From positions 570,501 through 634,500 of the forward strand of contig JALIZF010001734.1 of assembly GCA_029948255.1 (NCBI GenBank): 64,000 nucleotides of DNA, given 5' to 3'. Shown one piece after another: positions 11,758 to 23,100 of this stretch. How positions within the stretch are numbered: position 1 is the first letter of the stretch; each line of letters opens with the position of its first letter. The notes beneath the pieces were generated by a model that was not told the origin of the DNA, did no database searches, and worked only from the letters and a program-made list of their open reading frames with translations. Position numbers and translations under genes: made by a program. Source of the stretch: Telmatactis stephensoni. Lineage: Eukaryota > Cnidaria > Anthozoa > Actiniaria > Isophelliidae.

Positions 11758-11877
11758 AAGCCCCATTACACTTTGCAGTTGTCCCGCAACTTGTCTACTT
11801 TGAAGTTGTCCTGAAACTTGTCTTACAACGACATGAGACAAGTTGCTGAGAAAATTGCACAATGTAACAGGGCCTTA
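11758..11877. mobile_element. Foldback element, AAGGSCCTGTTACAC family (copy 2)
   Basis: Left AAGCCCCATTACACTTTGC and right GCACAATGTAACAGGGCCT are inverted copies around GACAAGTTG-type repeats. Confidence 0.7.
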
Positions 11878-12066
11878 GCTTCATATGCAAATATTATTGC
11901 CCATTTCAGACCATGTGGCACTCTTTATGATAACATTCATATTTACATATGAAAATAATCACCTCCCACACTGAGTGGCATCACATAGTTTGAAATGGGA
12001 AAAAATGAATTTAGAGATATATTCTGCTATTGACTGTGTACATTCCAAGAGCCTTTGCATCACATT

Positions 12067-12284
12067 AGGGACGGACCATTAGAAAAGTGATGGGGGGGGG
12101 GGGGGGGGATGGGGCAAAAGCAAAAAAAAATTATTTCCAATAAAAATTTCGAAAAAAAAAATCTGCCGGGACATTTTTAAAAAAAAAATATTCTTGCCAA
12201 AGTGAAAAAAAATTCATTTCCACTTTTGGTGGCCAAAAAAAAAATTTATGCCAATCCCAAACTCCCCATCCCCCCATCACTTTT
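12067..12284. mobile_element. MITE, GGGACGGACCATTAGAAAAG family (copy 1)
   Basis: Left end GGGACGGACCATTAGAAAAG followed by TGATGG and poly-G. The body CTGCCGGGACATTTT...TTTCCACTTTTGGTGG is shared with the fuller copy at 56427-56659. The right end here breaks off after CCATCACTTTTC. Confidence 0.8.
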
Positions 12285-12544
12285 CGTGTACACATGGGAA
12301 GTTTCTAAAGATCATAAACCCACAAGTGACATTGCCACATTTATTCAAAAATGGTTTCATATAATCATGCCAATCAATCAGGCTTTACTGGTAAATATAA
12401 TTTAAAATAAACAAATAAATAATGCTTTGTTTGCAGTGGAAGAGCTATACAGAGCTCTAGTTGAACAGGCACTCCACTGTTTATAATCACAACCCTGGAT
12501 TCTCTACCTTATAATATTCTATGTATACAACTCAGCTCACTAGC

Positions 12545-12668
12545 TAGTTTGTTTTTACTGAGGTAGGAAAACCAAAGGACCAAGAGAAAAAACCTTCAGA
12601 GCAAGAATCGAATAACTAACAAATTCAAGTCACGTGATGCCCCATTTGAGAACCAATTACCCAGGACC
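12545..12668 (-). mobile_element. Fragment of tRNA-headed SINE, family B
   Basis: GTTTTTACTGAGGTAGGAAA and the following 90 bases align with the middle of the family B SINE at 50083-50458 (GTTTTTACTGAGACAGGAAA). The tRNA head is not recognisable. Confidence 0.6.
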
Positions 12669-12937
12669 ACCCTTAACTTAATGCTAGCTCCTTTCAATCT
12701 GTCAATGGGGAACACATTAACTAATAGCTTTTCAAGATGTATTTTACATGAATGCAAGTCTTAATTGTGCCAGCTAATAAATAAATATATTTAAAGGTTT
12801 AACATCAATACATTAAAACTCTAAATCAAGAATTTAATTTTACTGTCAGTTAAGTTAATGAAATCATATTTATAAATACAATCAAAAGTCTAGCTTGTTT
12901 TATCATTATTTAGTTTACAACTGGAATTACTTAATTA

Positions 12938-15305
12938 TTAGAGTGCACCACATGCTTCAAGCTTTTGTTTGAGTTCTCCATTTTCTTGCATTCTCTTTGT
13001 TTTACTACCATCTGCAACAAATTTTCCTCCAATAAATACTTGTGGAACCTGACAATAGAATAGAAAGCACAATAATTGAATGAGCATTATAGGATTAACC
13101 CAGCAAAACATGCCACAATTTTTTCTTGCACTTGCAAATAATTATTAACAAGTTGAAATCCAAATCTGCACTTTTGCATTTTGCAAAAAAAATACTGAAA
13201 AATGTTTTTTGTTGTTGTTGGGTTTTTTTTCTTTCATTTTGAACCTGAAATCATCTGTTTTGCAGCCTTTGCCCAGAAATTCCTTTTTATTGAAAAGAAA
13301 TGTGTTTTTAGCAAGCAATCCTAATTTGATAAGAATTCAATGAAAATTTTATCAGTGCAAAAGTGCAATTTTAGGGATTTTGTTGCGAGACTGAAATTGC
13401 TGAGTGTCTCATGTCTTGTAGTCTCCCTTGCAGCTGTGTTTAGCCTCGTTACACAATGCTCCTTCATCACACACGGCTGCTTCAAACAGCGCAACATTCA
13501 GTTCCAGTTGTCGAATCAGAAGATACGTCAGCAAATGGTCCATTTCCTGCATTCCAGAAATGAGCTTTATATCTGTCAACACCACAAAGAGAGTAAAAAT
13601 AATTGCACTACCAAAAATAAGTTTCAAATTTTTCAATACGAAAAGATATATACAGATGGAAGATCAGTAAAACTTTCTTCTTTGTATATTTCTCAATTGA
13701 TGCCAGATACTTTGAATGAAACGAAGTGAAGTGTTTGTAAACTAGCTGTTGTTTAGGGATATGAGGTTAATCCAATTATTCTCCAAGTCAACGGAACACT
13801 ATATGTAGACCTTAGCTTTTGGCATGAATGGCTCCTTGATTTTGAGAGCCAAGCTCTGATTGGTTAACGAATATTAGAATGGAATGTAGCACTGTTCAAA
13901 GCAGCCATGTATGATGGAGTGTTACATGGCGAGGCTAAACACAGCTGTTAGGGAGACTACATGTCTGGCAACATTAAGGCAGCAATGATGTACTTAACAG
14001 AGTGTCATGACAGATGCTGCAATTATTTCTCTGTATAAACAAAATCTAAAATGGCATTGCCAGTGCAAGAAAAAATTGCAGCATGTATTGCTGGCTTTAT
14101 GGTGTCATAAATGTAGGAATCTCTGCAATTACATCTCATGTTTCTCTAAAAACTTTGAACTAATTTGCTAATGCCAAAAGTTCAGTGAAAGTGCTTCATG
14201 AAATAAAATCTCTATAGATCTCCGTACTGTGAGAAAGTTGACTCTTAATCTTTAATAACAAGGTCAACACTCGCATCATGAAAGGTCCAGCAGTGTTTTA
14301 GCATTAAGCTTTATCAACAAAAAAACGTCCCTCAAAAAAGTCATGCAATTTGCTCGAAATCGGCATGGTAGAAAAGTTTTAATTGTGTCCTATTTTCTTT
14401 GCCTTGGTGAGTAGTTTATTGCCCATATTGTCACTTGTCTAGAGCTGCTCAAATACAAGAGCTATCTTAGAAAAACTGATTTCCGCGATCTTTGTTTATC
14501 ATTGCCAAGGTAATGCCGATCAAGTGGAGCTTGACACCATGTGAAAATTTCATCTAAGCCTAATAGCAAAAGGCGTTTGGATCCATCTTCAAGAAGCCTA
14601 TTATATATTATTTCCTGAAACAAATAGTGGAAGTTAGTTCACTAGGAAACTATTTTGAGCCACCTTAAATTTGAAGGTGTCTGTTACAGAGGTGTCCATA
14701 TAAAGAGATTCCACTGCAAAATTATTCATAGCAGACTTATTTGATGACTTGCAAAATTAATGTTACGAAATTGCTTAGTCATTGCTCTGATTCTGAAAGG
14801 ACGCCATCACGTAACTTACACGATCAGTCAACGTTTAAGTTTTATGCTTTCTTTGTCATTCAAAACTTGCAGAAGATTCCTTGACATATAAGCTTAAGTT
14901 ATGATATTATAAAACAAAATAATTTATTATAAACAACTTCAAAACTCGGCCTTAATTAATGCAAGCAGTCATGCGTAGCACCTCATGTTGAATAGAACTC
15001 AAATTATGTAATAAAAAGTTCTTTCTTCGTATGATAGAAAATTTGACACATCACAGCCCCTAAACCTCGACAAAATGTCCAGACAAACTTACACTCCTTA
15101 TGCCGGTAATCGACTTTAAGTAATCCTGAATGGCATCCACATCTGGAAGATCTTCGATTTCAAGAAGAGTGAATTTTGCCCCGACCTCATTCAGGGCAGT
15201 TTTGGCCTTCGTACAAAAAGGGCAGTAAGACTTTGAAAACACAACGACTTTATCTGAAGCAATTTTCTCATCGACAAAAGCCTTGGCTCTTTGTTTGTTG
15301 CCCAT
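12938..15305 (-). CDS. Dithiol glutaredoxin, CPFC form (first exon 15093-15305, last exon 12938-13048)
   Basis: A 107-residue glutaredoxin, the usual length for a classical dithiol enzyme, which uses glutathione to reduce disulfides and glutathionylated proteins. Exon 15093-15305 encodes 71 residues with the active site CPFC at residues 28-31 in FSKSYCPFCTKAK and ends TGIRS at donor GTAAGT. Exon 12938-13048 begins after TTGTCAG with VPQVFIGGKFVADG, which carries the cis-proline and the GG glutathione-binding site, and ends EACGAL. Phase 0 is kept at the junction. The protein starts MGNK, so N-myristoylation is conceivable. The same last exon could also serve the exon at 15584-15844. Confidence 0.85.
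13408..13966. repeat. Inverted repeat within the glutaredoxin intron, about 80-bp arms
   Basis: The segment 13408-13495 (TAGTCTCCCTTGCAGCTGTG...GCTGCTTCAAACAG) recurs inverted at 13885-13966 with moderate divergence. Open frames in the left arm are not convincing genes. Confidence 0.7.
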
Positions 15306-15583
15306 GTTGAGAAAATTTTTTACGACAAACTTTGGTAACCTCTTTGATGGTCAGACGACGGAAATATTGTTAGGGACTGGGACTAAACAGCTCTTGGTCA
15401 CATGATCCGTGCCCGAACCAAAATAAAAGTGACCATATTTTATACGTCAAACTTTGATTACGAGATTTCTTTGATACTTCAAAGAAGACCAATATGGAGA
15501 GTACGAAACTTCAGCAGTATTTACAGACTTTAGGTTGACGCCATCATCAAAACTGTTGCGTATACTGTACTTGGCATACTTAC

Positions 15584-15844
15584 AGTGCTTATGCGAGTTA
15601 TGGACTCCAAATAATATTGAAGGTCATTTGAAGAAAATTTTCGATTTCTGTCTTCTTTGTCCATTTCAATTACAAGGAAATTGTCCGGTGACAAACCAAC
15701 ATCTACGAGCGATGCCTTGGCCATTTTGCAGTAAGGGCAAGACGTTTTAGAAAACATAACAACTTTGTTGTAGGCAAGTCTTTGGTCGACGAACGCCTTG
15801 GCTTCGGGATTGATCTCTTGCGGCTTTCCTGAAGTTCCACCCAT
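15584..15844 (-). CDS. Alternative or duplicated glutaredoxin first exon, CPYC form
   Basis: Encodes 87 residues starting MGGTSGKPQE, with the dithiol active site CPYC at residues 36-39 in FSKTSCPYCKMAK. It ends YYLESITRIST at a GTAAGT donor in phase 0, the same position in the fold as the end of the CPFC exon. No second terminal exon with a VPxxFIGG motif is visible between here and 13048. The simplest reading is that this exon splices to 12938-13048 as an alternative transcript. Otherwise it is a truncated duplicate. It has 16 more residues than the other first exon, from a longer N-terminus and a few insertions. Confidence 0.75.
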
Positions 15845-18800
15845 TTAATAGTGAAATCAATAAATCAGATCAATAAATCAACGTGATGAAAACTCGATGA
15901 AAACAATGCGCAAATTTGCGCGCGCAATCCTCGCGCAACGAAACAATGCTAACGTTTGGAAGAGCGGAGACTGGGTAGTCTTGCTTAAAAACACAGGAAG
16001 CCCAAACAAACGAGCATGTCAACCATGTGTTTTTGACACTTCAACGCGGTGTGTGGAAATTGTAACATCAGTACCAGTTATTTTTATAGCTACAATCTTT
16101 GTCAAAACTACTTGAGACAGCCCCTGATAATTTTTTGCAGGAGGGGTTCGTAAGGCCAAGGGGGCTATGAAAACCGCAAAGAAAATTGAGAAAAAAATGC
16201 AACAAAAATCGTCAGAATCCCCAAACCACAAACTACGTACAAATTCACAGGTTAAAATAGCAAAACCACCTCAAAAATCACCCAAAACCGCATCACCACA
16301 AACCCTTACTTCCCCCTCTTGCAGAGATTATTCTCCCACCTCAATGCCTGCATTAAGTTATTCCAAATTTTGCCAACCCCCTCAATTCTCAATGTTGTTT
16401 CAGAGGGTAGTCATTACACCAGACCTGATTTTGAATGATCATGTACTACAATATTGAGGTGATGGGGAGGGGATGAGTAAGTTCACTTGGTGTTTGAAGT
16501 GAACATCAAATTTTTGATGATGAACAAGAAAGTGATGGCAAGTTGTTTATATGATTACCATAAACATATAAGAAAAATTGGCAAAATTGTTCAAAGTTGT
16601 TACAGTTTCTGTTAAATTGTTTATATCAACTTGATCATGACTGAATAATTTAATGCATGGAAATCAGCCAAACTATAATAACATTTACAATATTATTGCT
16701 ATGTTGCTGGGTAGCTTCATCTTCAATAATTATTGAAACTATGTTTCACCAGCACAGAGTATGTTGATTTTAGTTATCGAGCTTTTAACCTCTCGTCCAT
16801 TTTCAGGGTATATATGGCTAAGCAAATGGGCGGTTGGCAGGTGCTGCATGACATTTTAAATTTCTATCCAACAAAAACAAAAATATATTAATATTTGAAA
16901 AGAGCTCACCAAAATTAGTAAAAGTTGAGATTTTGAAGTAGTTTCGATGAATAGTGTCAAAGTTATGGGCGCCGAAGTTTGCTTTATTTGTATAGAAACG
17001 TTCGATGGTGGGCAAGCTGTTACCCACCACCAAACATTTCTATAGAAAAAGAACCAACTTCAGCCACCGATAACTTTGGCGCCATTTATCGAAACTGCTT
17101 CAAAATCTCAACTTTTACTAATTTTGGTGTGTCATTTTCAATTATTAATATTTTTCTTTTTGGATTAAAATTTAAAATGTCACGGTGATGTCATGCAACA
17201 CCTGCCAGCCGCCCATTACAAACTAAATGTATTATATATCTAAATTAGGAATTCAAATAGAGAGTTCAAAAAATAGATCTCTGTGCAATTCCTAGGAGAA
17301 TACAATAGATTAAATACACATTAGATATAAATATTAGCCCCAACAGACTATTCTAGACAATATGATTGGCTATATAGGTTAAAATCCTGATTGTAATAAG
17401 AAGACACGCTGTCAGTGGCATGGGAAGACATGAAAGCAATTTGTAAGGAAAGTAGATGGGCACAAAGGAAATGGAAGGAGGTAGAGAGAGATAGTTATTT
17501 TTAACTCTCTATTTGAATAATTGCTCAATAACTAAAATAAACATATGCTGGTGAAACATAATTTCAATTGAATATAATAACATTATACATATTAACAGGA
17601 GTGTTAATTTTGTCATAAATGATTAACTATTTAAGGCCTTAAAATATAATTCATACTACCAATTAATGACATAACTGGACATAACTAACATAACTGCAAT
17701 CTCTGATTGGTCTACTGAAGACCAAATCCCTTATTTAATGATACTATAGTCTCATTAATTATTATTAACAGCTTTTTCAATTTATAGGTTGTGAATCTTT
17801 CAAGTAATTAATTCAAGTAGAATAAAAATGAAATATGAAATGAAAGGACATATGGAAAATTGAAATGTAACTGTCATAGAATGGACTAGCTAATAAAATC
17901 TGAAAATATGTCAAAAAAGATGTTATTTTTATCCTTATCAATCACCAATTCACCATTTGGAGTTTCCAAGAATTCATTACTGCTAGCCGCTTTTGATATG
18001 ACTTTTTTTTTCTCGTATAGCCAATCTCATTAGCATTGTCAATTAGATAAAAAGACTTTTCTAGACTAATTTACAAACATCATCTGTCTCATTATAAAAT
18101 AGCACATTCAGAAAGAGTTTGCTTTGATTTTCTAACTTTCATTGGCTCTGAAACCATGAATATCATGCACAAACCATATTTTGCTCAAAAAAATTAATAT
18201 ATTTAATGAGATGTGACATTTACTGTAGGTCTAAAAAATTAATGTCTTTTTATAATTAGTTGGACACTAATGAGATTGGTTGTATAAATGCAAGATTTTC
18301 CAATAAATGCTATATCAGTTTCTAATATTTTTGTCCCTTGACCTCTCTTACACACACACAATCATAAAGATTTCTGTGACAATCCAGAAGGGTATAAATA
18401 GCATTATCAAAAACTTGACAATGATGTCGAAAAAAATGAAATTATACATTTATACATTTGTTTAACAACTGGTGGAGACATCTTATAGACATGTTCAGTA
18501 TAGAGCACATAAAAATATTGTTTTTAAATTTGTAAGGAATTTGCAAAATATATGGAATCAATTTTAAAGCAATCTATTCAGCTTTATATATTTTAAGCAA
18601 ATTATACTACAATTGGAAACATGCCTATATAGTGCCAGTACTATACAATGAAACTTGCATAGAGAGATAAGATGACAGCTTGAACAAGCTATGGTTATAA
18701 AATAACTTTTTAAATGAATAGTTATATTAAATTTCCAAATTACATTCAATTTTGTCAAGGGCGACAAACTAAATAAATAAAATACTTTAAACCACAACCC

Positions 18801-19036
18801 TACAGCATAATCCCAGAGTAAACAATTGGTCCAAAAATACTCTATTAAAGAAGTTATATTCCTCAAAAATTTAAAACCCAAAAGGGCAATTTGTGTAAAT
18901 TTTGAATAAGTGAACAGATGTGCTGTTAATGACTGCTCTGTCAAGATTGTAGTTGGCAGTTTGTTTACAGAAACATGAGAGCACTGTGAGAGGGCCTTGA
19001 GTGTGCCAGTGGAAAAAATTCAAAATCCTCACGATA
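15845..19036. other. Gene-free interval between glutaredoxin and RD3
   Basis: No supportable exon was found. Open frames near 16167-16457 and 18564-18944 lack splice context and family resemblance. The notable content is the hairpin element at 16825-17217. Confidence 0.55.
16825..17217. mobile_element. Long foldback element, about 190-bp arms
   Basis: AATGGGCGGTTGGCAGGTG at the left is inverted at the right (CACCTGCCAGCCGCCCATT). Arms match through CAAAATTAGTAAAAGTTGAG and GATTTTGAAG to a centre near 17022. Transcribed through, it would form a near-complete hairpin of about 190 base pairs. Confidence 0.85.
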
Positions 19037-19627
19037 TTAAACTGGTAAATTCCTCATAGAAATAAATTCTGGCATACTCTTAGTACGTCTATTTTCTCCT
19101 TCGTCGACGGCAAGCGAGTTAGCAACAGGATAAACTTTGCTCGAGGACTGACTTCGTATTGTCTTTATATTTGTACCAAAGTCTGAAAAGCTTCGAGTAA
19201 GCCATTTCAATGTTGTATCGCCGCTAATTGTGTCCGTTGTTTCTGCAATATATCGCTCAATAACACATCGAAATACTTTGGGTATTTCGCTCAGTTCTAT
19301 CGTCCGCGATTCGATTATCGTTCTAAACTGGTTAATAACTTCACCGCTGTCCTCTGGTCGAACCTGTGAGGACAACTCTTCGAGAACCAGTCTATCAACA
19401 GGACTCAAGACAAACGAACTGTTTCTCGGCGTACTTATCAACCAAGTATAATCTGCAGCATTGTTCTTTCTTTTCTCCTCCTGTTCTTTTTCTATCTCTA
19501 ACCTTTCGATTTCCTTCATTTGACTTTCCAGTTCGGTCATCAACGTTTCACAAACCATAACGCTGTCGGGTTTGCTTGGGGGAGCTTTGCTTGATTTCAA
19601 CTTTGAACCAAAATTTCCCAATAACAT
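19037..19627 (-). CDS. RD3: RD3-like protein (retinal degeneration 3 homologue)
   Basis: A single-exon gene of 196 residues; vertebrate RD3 is about 195. I chose ATG 19627 because MLLGNFGSKL matches the length of the family N-terminus; an upstream in-frame extension looks like leader sequence. Diagnostic stretches are VCETLMTELESQMKE with a coiled coil, DYTWLISTPR, LSPVDRLVLEEL and the C-terminal TKSMPEF. In vertebrate photoreceptors RD3 binds retinal guanylyl cyclases, inhibits them and helps move them out of the endoplasmic reticulum. Its role in an animal without camera eyes is unknown. No signal peptide or membrane span is seen. It lies about 0.5 kb downstream of the IHO1-like gene, on the same strand. 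Confidence 0.88.
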   Translation of the reverse strand: MLLGNFGSKLKSSKAPPSKPDSVMVCETLMTELESQMKEIERLEIEKEQEEKRKNNAADYTWLISTPRNSSFVLSPVDRLVLEELSSQVRPEDSGEVINQFRTIIESRTIELSEIPKVFRCVIERYIAETTDTISGDTTLKWLTRSFSDFGTNIKTIRSQSSSKVYPVANSLAVDEGENRRTKSMPEFISMRNLPV

Positions 19628-20136
19628 TATAAGACTGCATAAATATCGATGAATTCCTCTGCAAAGAAAAACGGCAACAGTCACATCGGGACACGCAGTT
19701 GTTTATCTCAGGAGGAATACATGTACTGATTGTGGTGGAAAACCAAGGCTGTGACGTCATAGCTCTCATGATTTCGTCACGACTTAGGTAAAGTCATGAA
19801 AATCATGAAAGGTTGAAGGTTTGGAAAAAGGACGCAGTTTCAAAAATAGATATTGAAGAAACTGTCGTGTTAAAGATGTATTCATTAAATTTGTATTCAT
19901 CACATCTGATTGATCAGTTCGTTCCAAAAATTAATCTGTTCGCCGATTCAAATTGTAATTTATAAGATTTTTAATTTCCAAATTTCCGTCCAAATTTATT
20001 CAGTTTCAAACCTTTATCTACATTATTCCTTTTTCTATTTTGAGTAATTTCTATTTCTGTCACTGGCATTTCCTTGCAAACATCCGTGAACATTAGCCAT
20101 CGAAACTAAAAACTTACATTTCCTTCACAAGCTCGT

Positions 20137-23100
20137 TTACTTTATTCTTCTTTTTTGGGCATGTTTACGGATGCTGTCTGCAATCTGCTGTATGCTGATT
20201 TCCTCGTCAATTACTGAAATAAAAGTCGATAGTCAAAGATTTAATCAAATCTAAAAAATGCTTAAAATGAATTCGAGTAGTTATTTTTCATATATATAAA
20301 CTAAATATGCTAATTTCCCCAGGAAGAACGATTTGGGACATTTGTTTCAACATCGAGAAACAAAATCAAACTTCGACCAAGTGCGGATTGTACTTAAGAT
20401 AACATTTACAGCTGTAAATACTGTGAATTATTAATTAAGAGGAGATTTTTAGACGATCTTATATTGTGATTGATTGTTTTCCAGTTCGGCGTCTAAAATA
20501 CAGTAAGTCAACTTACTTTCAAACAATGATGAACCACTTAGATCCAGCGTTCTCTTTTCAGCTCGTTGTCTTCTTATAGCTGACTTTGGGTGCTCCTAAT
20601 AAGGAGTAGTAGGCAAGTCAGTTATGTAATAGCTCAGAAGATGTCTTTGAAAAGTCACAGCGAACTTACGAACGAAGGAAAATACGAGCAAAAAGTAGAG
20701 CACTTCTCACCCTCCTCATACACACATAACTGTTTATTTAAGTGCCCATGCATGTCTTCTAGTACTTGCGTACTATTTGGGGGACAATATATTCTCACAA
20801 TCACTTAGTCACACTACATTAAATGTATTTTTTCAAACGCCATTCGACTCACATGTTGATTTTTGCTGAAGGAGGAAAACCAGAGAACCCGTGGACAAAC
20901 CCAGCCCATCGCTTGTTTTTTTCTACAAAAGAATCCCCACTCCCCACCCCGCCTTCTTACCACGCCCAATCTTCGCAATCACGACTGAGAAATTATGTAT
21001 AACAACAGCACTCATAAGAGTACGATTTACCTCTTTTGACCATGACGCTGATGCTAAACCTTTCTTATCAGCAGTTTGAAAAAGACTTTGCACATTTGAG
21101 TGTTCGTCACTCTTCATTGTAGAGCTGCTAAGATCTTCACTACATTGTTTCTTGTTCTGTTGTAACACCGAGTTGTATACTTTACGTTTAAGACTGACTG
21201 GTGGAATTAGTTTTTGGTACTGGTCTGGGTGTTGTGCACTCTGTTTATCTGAAGAGTTTTGACCGTAAATTTCTGGACTCTTATCAAGTTTACTCCGTGA
21301 CCGTGTAGCGTATTTTCTAGTCGGTTTTCCCTTGCATTTCTTTGGTTTCTTCTTGGGTTTCGGGTATATACTTCCCAAAGGACTTTCTGGTCTTTCTTTC
21401 TTTATTGCAGTATCAATTGCTTGATGGCTTGAATTTGACTGCTGGACGAATTGAGGGGAAGTAGTAAGATCAAAAAGAAAGATCCCTGAGAGATCTAGTT
21501 GCTGTTCCTTTCCTGTTTGCTTGGACACAGTACCTACAAAATTTATAACAAATTATGAAATGTGTTCTTATTAATAATATTTTTGTTTGCTAATAAAACA
21601 AGCTTGCGCGTAGAATCACGCGGTACGCGATGGTATTTTTTTTAACGTTGCACGTATCAGAAGAATTGCAATATACTGTCCAACACTGCAAATATCGCGC
21701 ACAACGGTACATGAGTTGAAGAAGAATCAAAATTGACCGACGTCTGCAGCATTGTGCGCAACAAATTTCGTCATATAACAAAGAAATGGTCATGGTTGAA
21801 GCTTTGCGTTTAAGACGTGATCTTGCTTAATATTACAGAATCTGACAGCCAAACGTAGTATATAGCCTGCATTGCCGTGTTATTTTTCATAGTTAAACGA
21901 AAACTGTTGTATTTACAGTTGTGACTTAGGCCTTGTATTGGCTCTCTGGGTATACCTTGAATCTGTGGCAAAACCGTCGCAACAGGAGACTTTTTAGGCA
22001 GTTTGCTTTTGTTAATAAGTGATGTTCCGGTCGCGGGAGACGGAGCACTTTGTGGAACTCGTTTTACTTGATGATTCACTTCTACAAAAAAACGCAACAA
22101 AATACCAATTGAAAGCAAGTTGATACGTAGTCATCAAAAATGAAAGCATACCATATAAGTTAGTTTAGCAAGAAACAAGATACAACTTTTCGAGCAAATG
22201 TTTCTGCGACATTGCGCACAACACACAGCTCAGGCACTCTGTGTGTCTATTGCAGTAGTTTCGTTTTGCGTGACAGTTTCGTTGTGCGTGACTGAGTTTC
22301 GTTGTGCGTGACAATTTCGCTGTGCATAACAGCTTCGTTGAACGTAACAGTTTCGTTGGGTGTAACAGTTTCGTTGTACGTAACAATTTCGTTGTGTGTA
22401 ACAGTTTCATTGTGCGTGACAGTTTCGCTGTGCGTAACAGTTTCGTTGTACGTTACAGTTTCGTTGTGCTTAACAGTTTCGTTGTTCGTAACAGTTTTGT
22501 TGTGCGTAGCAGTTGCAGGTTTAGGATGTAGTTGTACTTCTACTATTTGTTCTGCAACGTTGTGCGCAACCTCATACTGCCTTTAAATATTTCTTACAAA
22601 AGAAATCTAGCTGACCCCCTCGATACGGCCCTCGAGAACCCATGCTTACCGATCAATGACAATGCTACAGAAGGAGATATTGGTTTCTGCTTCTCCATGT
22701 GGCTACAGTCGGTCGTTGGGAGGCATTGAGGTTGACCTTGTGACTTCTGTACAGGAGCTATTGAAGCTGTAGGACATGTACTTGACGACAGTAGGTGTGC
22801 CTCGGGGCGTTGCAGTAGAGTGTTATACTCAGTGCAATGTGAAGGCAAATATACATTGTTGGTTCCATTGCCAAGTTTATCACCGCTGCCATACAATTGA
22901 GCACAAGAACTTTGAATATTCGGAATACCGTGGAAACGTGGGTAATTAAATTGCGAACTTGGAAAGTGATTTCCATTCATACAACAATTTGCTGGTATGG
23001 GATAAGCATTGCTTGCTGCTTGCTCAGCCGGTTGATGGGTAACCGTTTTCGCGTTATTTCTTTGGTTTTGATGGAGAGTACCAACAGCATCGTGCGTCGT

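Larger units (their letters stand above)
9639..12937. other. Gene-free interval between CCDC9 and the glutaredoxin locus
   Basis: No coding exon was recognised. The interval holds the CCDC9 3' untranslated region and at least six small inverted-repeat elements, which are listed separately. Confidence 0.6.

Noticed and set aside
13340..13729. 129-codon frame between the glutaredoxin exons
   Set aside because: Lies in an inverted repeat arm and in an intron on the other strand. It does not resemble a protein family.
16167..16457. 96-codon plus-strand frame (KTAKKIEKKMQQKSSES)
   Set aside because: Resembles a dispersed non-coding repeat with CCACAAAC-type words. There is no splice site or family match.
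18564..18944. 126-codon minus-strand frame downstream of RD3
   Set aside because: AT-rich, Leu/Phe/Ile-biased and without a recognisable domain. It is probably 3' flank of RD3.
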